Below, one piece after another: positions 58,891-64,000 of a stretch of 64,000 nt of DNA. The notes under the pieces were generated by a model that ran no database searches, was not told the origin of the DNA, and saw nothing but the letters and a program-made list of their open reading frames with translations. The DNA comes from Alcanivorax sp. 24 (GTDB taxonomy: Bacteria; Pseudomonadota; Gammaproteobacteria; Pseudomonadales; Alcanivoracaceae): assembly GCF_004360225.1 (NCBI RefSeq), contig NZ_SNUA01000006.1, positions 220,141 through 284,140 of the forward strand, in the 5' to 3' direction. The position numbers were made by a program, and so were the translations under genes. Every line of letters starts with the position of its first letter. Within the stretch, counting starts at the first letter, position 1.

Positions 58891-58986
58891 TATTGCGAAA
58901 TGGTTAAAGCCGCTCTATGAAGCTCCAAGAGCAAAGCAGGGGGGGGAGTGCCCCGCTTGATTGACGCCCGTCCAGCCTGCGGCGGG

Positions 58987-59778
58987 TTACTGATCGGTTG
59001 GAAGCCCGTTTAGTGACCAGTCGTACGGTAGAAACCGAATAGCCAGCCGATTGTCACGCAGCAGATCAGCATCCCTGGTGGTCAGCCCGAGAGGGCCGGA
59101 GTAATCGGCAAGCCAGGCTCCCAGGTCGCCGGCGGCATTGGCGAAGTCGTCGCGGTACCATTTGAAGATCGAGGACACCGAGAGGCGTCGGCTTTCTTGA
59201 TCGAACTGATTGCGGCTGCGATCGGAGAGGAAGCGGTGAGTGCTGTCCTCCAGTTGCCAGTCGAGCCGCTCGCTGGTGTAGGCCTCCGGTCGCAGTGCCG
59301 GACAGCCTATCGAAGCGCAGTTCACGGCAAAATGAATGCGCGGATCCATGAGGTCCGGATTGTCGCGAATCAGGCCGTGCTCCACCTCATCCAGGGTGCG
59401 ACGCTCTCCCAGCAGGGTGAAGAAGCGCTGATCCCAGGGCCCGGAAAACAGGCCGCCGATATCGCGGATGGAATCGGGGTGGGGCGTCTGGTCCAGGATC
59501 AGTCGCAGGGTAAAGGCATTGTAGGCGTTGATCAGAAAGGCCAGCTGTTGATTGCGGTCGAAGTCCTGGAATTGGCGCTCGGACACTGTGCTCAGATCAT
59601 CCAGATAGCGATCCAGGCGGGGCCGGTCGGCGGCCATGCCCTGATAATCCACCCGTGAGGCGACGCCGCCACGTACCCAGTGCACGTGCTTTTTCAGCAG
59701 CGTGTCCCAGTCGCCATGGTCGAAGGCGATGGCGGTATGAGTGAACAGAACCAGGGCGATGGTGAGTAACGGTCGCAT
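58987..59778 (-). CDS. DUF547 domain protein, exported
   Basis: The 263 residues have a signal peptide (about 1-18, ...HTAIAFD) and a DUF547 domain with LAFLINAYNAFTLRLIL (about 82-98) and HFAVNCASIGCPALRPEAY (about 147-165). Molecular function unknown. DUF547 genes recur near FAD-dependent oxidoreductases and arsenic methyltransferases in marine bacteria (recollection, to be checked). I chose the ATG at 59778, five bases after GGAGG. It starts 11 bp after the stop of the fusion gene and is the last gene of the operon. Confidence 0.85.
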   Translation of the reverse strand: MRPLLTIALVLFTHTAIAFDHGDWDTLLKKHVHWVRGGVASRVDYQGMAADRPRLDRYLDDLSTVSERQFQDFDRNQQLAFLINAYNAFTLRLILDQTPHPDSIRDIGGLFSGPWDQRFFTLLGERRTLDEVEHGLIRDNPDLMDPRIHFAVNCASIGCPALRPEAYTSERLDWQLEDSTHRFLSDRSRNQFDQESRRLSVSSIFKWYRDDFANAAGDLGAWLADYSGPLGLTTRDADLLRDNRLAIRFLPYDWSLNGLPTDQ

Positions 59779-59789
59779 CAATACCTCCG

Positions 59790-61934
59790 TCAACGCCGCC
59801 AGTCATGAAAGCGTTCCACCCAACGCAGAAGACGCTCCGGTTTGTGGTTTTTCTTCCACTCTCCGGCGGCGTACTTGTTGGCTTCCGACAGGGTCGGATA
59901 GATGTGGATAGTGCCAAGAATTTTGTTCAACCCAAGGCCGTGCTTCATCGCCAGTACATATTCGCTGATCAGATCGGAAGCGGACTCGCCGACGATGGTG
60001 ACGCCGAGAATATGATCCTTGCCCGGGGGCGTGAGTACCTTGACGAAACCTTGGGCGACGCCGTCGGCGATGGCCCGGTCCAGGTCATCAATTCCGTAGC
60101 GGGTGACTTCGTATTCAATACCCTGTTGCCGGGCTTCCTCTTCGCTCAGTCCCACCCGTGCCACTTCCGGGCTGGTGAAGGTGGCCCAGGGGATCACCCG
60201 GTAATCCACCTTGAAACGCTTCACGCCGCGGAACAGCGCGTTCACCGCCGCGTACCAGGCCTGGTGAGCGGCGGTATGGGTGAATTGATAAGGGCCGGCC
60301 ACGTCTCCGCAGGCATAAATGTTGGGGAAGCGGGCCTGCAGGTACTCATTCACGGCGACGGTGCCGTTGGCCCCGGTGGGGATGCCCAGATCCGGCAGGC
60401 CCAGGCCCTCGGTGTGAGCCCGGCGCCCCACGGCCACCAGCACGGTGTCGAAGGGCAGGGCGATTTCCTCCCCGTCGTGTTCCGCATACAAAATGGACTG
60501 GCCGTCTTCCACTTCAAAGCGCAGCGCCTTGTGGCCGGTCAGCACCTTGACGCCGCTGTCTTCCAGAGCGGCTTTCACCAGGGTGGCGGCGTCTTCATCT
60601 TCCTTTGGCATCAGGCGCGGGAGCATCTCCACCTGAGTCACGCGGCTGCCGAGCCGGGCGAAGGCCTGCGCCAGTTCACAGCCGATCGGGCCGCCGCCCA
60701 GGACCAGCAGGCGTTCGGGCAAGTGGTCACGTTGCCAAAGTGTGTCCGAGGTGACCACGTCCACTTGATCCAGGCCCGCGATGGGTGGGATGAAGGGCGA
60801 GGCGCCGGTGGCAATGATGATAGAGCGGGCGGTGAGGCGCTGGCGGCCTTGCGCGCCCTGTATCTCCACTTCCCACGGGGTCAACAGACGGGCTTCTCCC
60901 CGCAGACACTCCACCCCCAGTCCGGTGTACCGCTCCACCGAGTCGTGCGGTGCGATGTCGCCAATCACCCGCCGGATGCGCGCCATGATGCTGGCGAACT
61001 CAAAGCGGGGTTGAATCTGGTCGAAGCCATAGTGGTCGGCCTGCCGGGCCAGATGTGCGATCCGGGCGCTCTTCAGCAGCGCTTTTGAGGGTACGCAGCC
61101 CGTGTTGAGGCAGTCGCCACCCATCTGGTGTTTCTCCACCAGGGTGACTTTGGCCTTCACCGTGGCGCCAATATACGCACTGACCAGACCGGCGGAGCCG
61201 CCACCGATCACGATCAGGTTGCGGTCGAAGTGACGGGGTTTGCGGTAGTCCCGGTAAACCCGCCGTGCCTGCCAGCGCTGGATCAGTCCACGTGCCAGCC
61301 AGGGGAACAGACCAAGCAGAACGAAGGCGCCGATCAGGCCCGGAGATAACAGGCCAGACAGGCTTTGCAGCTGGCCGAGCTGAGTGCCAGCATTCACATA
61401 CACGGCGGTGCCCGCCAGCATGCCCAGCTGGCTGACCCAGTAGAAAGTGGCGGCGCGAATCCCTGTCAAACCCATCAGAAGGTTAATGATGAAGAACGGA
61501 AAGACCGGGATCAGACGCAGCGTGAACAGGTAAAAGGGGCCGTCCTTTTCCATGCCCGCGTTGATCTTCTTCAGCCGCTCGCCGAAGCGGGCCTGCACGG
61601 AATCGCGGAACAGAAAACGGGAAGCCAGGAACGCCAGGGTGGCCCCCAGGCTGGAAGCGAAGGAAACCAGGATCAGCGCCCGCCAGAACCCGAACAAGGC
61701 CCCCGCCGCCAGCGTCAGGATGGCGGCACCCGGTAAGCTGAGAGCCGTGACCAGTACATACAAGACAAAGAACCCGCCAAGCACCGTTACCGGATGATCC
61801 TGCAGCAATTGTTGGAAGGCGGCCTGCTGGGCTTTCACATAATCCAAGCTCAGATATTGGCCCAGATCCAGCAGAAAATAAGCCGCCACCAGCGCCGTGA
61901 TCAGAAACAGCAGGAGTCCTTTTTTCAGGTTCAT
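59790..61934 (-). CDS. VTT (TVP38/TMEM64) membrane domain fused to mercuric-reductase-like oxidoreductase
   Basis: A 714-residue fusion. Residues about 1-225 form a membrane unit with an N-terminal helix (about 5-24) and a VTT/SNARE-associated domain (FVLYVLVTALSLPGAAILTLAAG; GxLFGF; about 50-190). Residues about 235-714 form a class I pyridine nucleotide-disulfide oxidoreductase with FAD motif VIGGGSAGLVSA (about 242-253), the redox pair CLNTGC (within GGDCLNTGCVPSKALL), NADPH motif VLGGGPIGCELA, ACGDVAGP and C-terminal dimer domain HIYPTLSEANKYAA. There is no N-terminal metal-binding domain and no C-terminal Cys pair of MerA. Substrate unknown; association with an ArsM-like gene suggests metalloid chemistry. 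Confidence 0.88.
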   Translation of the reverse strand: MNLKKGLLLFLITALVAAYFLLDLGQYLSLDYVKAQQAAFQQLLQDHPVTVLGGFFVLYVLVTALSLPGAAILTLAAGALFGFWRALILVSFASSLGATLAFLASRFLFRDSVQARFGERLKKINAGMEKDGPFYLFTLRLIPVFPFFIINLLMGLTGIRAATFYWVSQLGMLAGTAVYVNAGTQLGQLQSLSGLLSPGLIGAFVLLGLFPWLARGLIQRWQARRVYRDYRKPRHFDRNLIVIGGGSAGLVSAYIGATVKAKVTLVEKHQMGGDCLNTGCVPSKALLKSARIAHLARQADHYGFDQIQPRFEFASIMARIRRVIGDIAPHDSVERYTGLGVECLRGEARLLTPWEVEIQGAQGRQRLTARSIIIATGASPFIPPIAGLDQVDVVTSDTLWQRDHLPERLLVLGGGPIGCELAQAFARLGSRVTQVEMLPRLMPKEDEDAATLVKAALEDSGVKVLTGHKALRFEVEDGQSILYAEHDGEEIALPFDTVLVAVGRRAHTEGLGLPDLGIPTGANGTVAVNEYLQARFPNIYACGDVAGPYQFTHTAAHQAWYAAVNALFRGVKRFKVDYRVIPWATFTSPEVARVGLSEEEARQQGIEYEVTRYGIDDLDRAIADGVAQGFVKVLTPPGKDHILGVTIVGESASDLISEYVLAMKHGLGLNKILGTIHIYPTLSEANKYAAGEWKKNHKPERLLRWVERFHDWRR

Positions 61935-61953
61935 CGTCACCTCGTCGGGATCC

Positions 61954-62994
61954 TCAGCAACAGCCGCCGCCGGAAGATGGGGTTGTGTCGTTGAAGGGCG
62001 GATTCAGGCCGCAATCCTGAAATATGCCGTAATGAGTGCTGAAATCGCCAATGTAGTCGAAATGGGAACGGAAGCGGCTTTCCGCCAACATGCGCCAACT
62101 GTTGCCGCATACCGGGAAAACCTTGCCGGTGGGCAGATAGTGATGGCCATCCAGCAGGAAGCCATGCGGTTGTTCCGCCACCGTGCCCTTGTAGACCACC
62201 GCCTGGCCATAGTCTTCGCAAGCCGGTTCCAGGCCGTCGAGATTGAACAGCCGGTAGGTGGCCGAGTAAAAGCGAATGTCGCCCAGTTTGGCTTCGATGG
62301 CCGGGTTGTCGATGGTCAGGCGGCGCGATTCCACCAATCTGGGATCGGCGAAACCACAGTCCTTGCTCAGATTGAGGAAATCATTCCAGTACAGTGCGCC
62401 CGACAGACATTCGCCGTAGAGTACCGGGTCCCGGGTGAGTGCCGCCGGCACTCGCCGGTCCGCGTACACATCGGAGAAATAGAACTCGCCGCCGGGTTTC
62501 AGCAGCCGTTTCAGGTCGGTCAGCACCTTGGCCTTGTCGGTGCTGAGATTGATCACGCAGTTGGAAACCACCACGTCGAACCCGCCGGGTTCCAGATCCA
62601 GTTGATCCAGTTCCTCGATAAAGCCCTTAAGAAACATAACGTTACTGTGGCCATGACCGAACTGGTCACGGTGAAAATCCTGATGGCGGCGGGCTACCGC
62701 CAATTGTTCCTCGGTCATGTCCACGCCCACCACCGAACCCCGCTCGCCGACCAGGGCGGAAAGCAGATACGCGTCACGGCCGGAACCGCAGCCCAGATCG
62801 AGCACCCGGGTCCCCTCCAGCGCGGCCGGTGCCACCAGGCCACAACCATAGTAGCGACTGATCACTTCGTCATGGAGCCGTGTCAGCAGCGGTTTCAGAT
62901 GTTCCGGCGGCGTCTGATCACAGCAGGCGTTGGTTTGCAGATCGTCGCTGCCGGAGAGGTGTTTGCCGTAATAATCCTGAACCTCGTCTCTCAT
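61954..62994 (-). CDS. arsM: ArsM-like arsenite methyltransferase
   Basis: S-adenosylmethionine-dependent methyltransferase. The 346 residues have a class I fold with VLDLGCGSGRDAYLL (about 64-78) and VVGVDMTEEQL, plus cysteines where ArsM proteins bind As(III): ACC (about 23-25), SNCVINLS (about 146) and GECLSGALYW (about 192-201). A Cys-rich C-terminus, GGGCC, is present. The segment EPACEDYGQAVVYKG and the final VCGNSW region resemble the arsenosugar-type ArsM subfamily. No radical-SAM ArsS or glycosyltransferase is in view, so the pathway product is uncertain. First gene of a three-gene operon. Confidence 0.75.
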   Translation of the reverse strand: MRDEVQDYYGKHLSGSDDLQTNACCDQTPPEHLKPLLTRLHDEVISRYYGCGLVAPAALEGTRVLDLGCGSGRDAYLLSALVGERGSVVGVDMTEEQLAVARRHQDFHRDQFGHGHSNVMFLKGFIEELDQLDLEPGGFDVVVSNCVINLSTDKAKVLTDLKRLLKPGGEFYFSDVYADRRVPAALTRDPVLYGECLSGALYWNDFLNLSKDCGFADPRLVESRRLTIDNPAIEAKLGDIRFYSATYRLFNLDGLEPACEDYGQAVVYKGTVAEQPHGFLLDGHHYLPTGKVFPVCGNSWRMLAESRFRSHFDYIGDFSTHYGIFQDCGLNPPFNDTTPSSGGGCC

Positions 62995-63111
62995 TGCTGT
63001 CTTCCTTTATCGGTTCCATGAATTGGATGCCCGGCGACGGCGATTGTTACGGAGCACTGAGTCCGCCACGGTATACAGAAAAACACATCGGAGCTCTTGT
63101 TATCGATAATT

Positions 63112-63130
63112 GATGATGGTTATCATTTCC
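63112..63130 (+). promoter_or_regulatory. Fur box candidate upstream of fecI
   Basis: GATGATGGTTATCATTTCC matches 14 of 19 positions of the Fur consensus and is preceded by an overlapping TTATCGATAATTGATGATG, so tandem binding is possible. It lies 48 bp before the sigma-factor ATG and between it and the divergent arsM gene. Confidence 0.65.
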
Positions 63131-63178
63131 ATTCGTCGTCCAGTTTCCCATTCTGCCCATGCGGCAGCCCGGTTGCCT

Positions 63179-63682
63179 ATGTCCGACCCTTCACTGGAGA
63201 CGCTTTACCGGCATCATCATAACTGGCTGCGAGCGGTGCTGTACCGGCGCTCGGGCTGCTCCGAGCTGGCCGCCGACCTGGCCCAGGATACCTTCGCGCG
63301 GTTGCTGCGCCGTGAAGACGACATTGCCGCTATCCGCGAACCGAAGGCCTTTCTTGGCCGTATCGCCAATGGACTGCTGGCCAATTACTGGCGCCGCAAA
63401 GCCATTGAGCAGGCCTACCTGGAGACGCTCCAGCAACAGCCCGAGCCTGTCGCGATATCGCCGGAAGCCTGCTACCTGGTGGTCGAGACCCTTTATCGCA
63501 TTGACGTATTGCTGGATGCCTTGCCTTCCAGGGTGCGGCGGGCTTTCCTGATGTCCCGCCTGGATGGCATGCGCTATGTCGATATCGCCGCGCGGTTGGT
63601 GGTGTCGGAAAGGACGGTGCGCAATTACATCGAGCAGGCCATGTTTCACTGCTTGAAGGCGGATCCGGGGCTGCTGCCGTGA
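63179..63682 (+). CDS. fecI: ECF sigma factor, FecI type
   Basis: Extracytoplasmic-function sigma factor for iron-uptake genes. The 167 residues have region 2 (about 5-75; LAQDTFARLLRRE) and region 4 (about 105-160; LDALPSRVRRAFLMSRLDGMRYVDIAARL, with helix-turn-helix VSERTVRNYIEQA). I chose the ATG at 63179 rather than one 23 codons earlier that would overlap the Fur box. Its stop overlaps the fecR start (GTGA), the normal FecI-FecR arrangement. Confidence 0.9.
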   Translation: MSDPSLETLYRHHHNWLRAVLYRRSGCSELAADLAQDTFARLLRREDDIAAIREPKAFLGRIANGLLANYWRRKAIEQAYLETLQQQPEPVAISPEACYLVVETLYRIDVLLDALPSRVRRAFLMSRLDGMRYVDIAARLVVSERTVRNYIEQAMFHCLKADPGLLP

Positions 63683-63891
63683 GCAACGCCGAAGTCTCAG
63701 AGGAGGCGTTGGAGCACGCCGCCCGCTGGTTCGCCCTTCTCGGTGATGGCGATGTCAGTGACGAGGACCGGGAACGCTGGCACCGGTGGCTCGCTGCCAG
63801 CGCCGATAACCAACGAGCCTGGGACAAGGTGGAGCGAATAGACCGCGCCTTTCATGCCATGCCGGTAAAGTCCGTGGGTGACATTCTGAGC
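63679..63891 (+). CDS. fecR: FecR family anti-sigma factor, N-terminal fragment
   Basis: Only the N-terminal DUF4880 domain remains (71 residues): HAARWFALLGDGDVSDEDRERWHRWLAAS and NQRAWDKVERI. FecR carries the signal from a TonB receptor to FecI across the inner membrane. The reading frame then enters adapter sequence (from 63892), giving the artefactual peptide LSLIPISEPARP. The truncation is therefore a sequencing artefact and not a biological deletion; the membrane helix and FecR domain should be on another contig. GTG start at 63679. Confidence 0.85.
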
Positions 63892-64000
63892 CTGTCTCTG
63901 ATACCCATCTCCGAGCCCGCAAGACCGGCCTCAACATCTTAGTCCGTCTTCTGTTTGAAAAAAACCAGAATAGTACGATATATTGGGAAGTCATTGTGCA
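63892..64000. other. sequencing adapter read-through (not genomic DNA)
   Basis: From 63892 the sequence follows the Illumina Nextera i7-side read-through: the 19-base mosaic end appears as CTGTCTCTGATACCCATCT (two mismatches), then CCGAGCCCGCAAGAC (two mismatches), an index-like stretch (about 63926-63935), a degraded P7 segment (ATCTTAGTCCGTCTTCTG then TTTG) and a run of seven A residues. The last 36 bases look like low-quality read tail. The window therefore ends at a contig end. Confidence 0.95.

Noticed and set aside
63892..63942. C-terminal tail LSLIPISEPARP of FecR
   Set aside because: It is a translation of sequencing adapter, not a protein feature.

Overview
The window is high-GC gammaproteobacterial DNA. 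Gene order largely matches Pseudomonas aeruginosa core synteny: asmA-mutY-yggX-tRNA-Phe, psd-rhdA, rsgA/orn/queG, nnrE-tsaE-amidase-mutL-miaA-hfq-hflX-hflK-hflC-hisZ-purA, tRNA-Leu-rnr-rlmB-rpsF-priB-rpsR-rplI-dnaB-alr-radA. An Alcanivorax-like marine Pseudomonadales/Oceanospirillales member fits the composition and gene set, but that placement is inference.

Region by region. 1-3050: a urea (or guanidine) carboxylase/allophanate hydrolase operon, cut by the left edge, with a 32-bp dyad at its promoter end. 3227-5641: a lipoprotein glycerophosphodiester phosphodiesterase. 5791-6570: ribH of the type-II kind under a textbook FMN riboswitch. 6855-12000: M23 peptidase, tRNA-Phe, yggX, mutY, asmA. 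12305-14215: an orphan 7TM-DISM histidine kinase. 14231-33685: conserved housekeeping genes for lipid, tRNA, ribosome, cell-wall and mismatch-repair functions, plus a cytochrome b561/cytochrome c pair. 33743-43351: a phosphorus-scavenging island (di-heme EF-hand lipoprotein, PhoX, two tandem PhoA, two unknown genes, PhoD) inserted between purA and tRNA-Leu, with three PhoB-box candidates. 43523-55449: tRNA-Leu, rnr-rlmB, the S6 operon, dnaB, alr, radA and a KtrAB potassium system. 55585-58890: a Fur-box TonB receptor and PepSY reductase. 58987-62994: an arsenic/metal-type operon with an ArsM-like methyltransferase, a membrane VTT-mercuric-reductase-like fusion and a DUF547 protein. 63112-63891: a Fur-box fecI/fecR pair.

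The most notable points are these. (1) The last ~109 bases are not genomic: they are a degraded Nextera read-through adapter that truncates fecR. (2) Two genes, priB and mutY, appear to use CTG start codons in identical 4-bp CTGA overlaps with the upstream gene. (3) Several families of small repeats occupy intergenic spaces and are partly translated, giving the N-terminus of MiaA (with an A8 tract), the C-terminus of Alr and the C-terminus of QueG. (4) Two copies of a MITE-like element with 23-bp terminal inverted repeats flank the rpsF operon. (5) The phosphatase island is a distinct, coherently regulated, largely lipoprotein phosphorus-acquisition system with unknown members. No CRISPR array, prophage or complete insertion sequence was seen.
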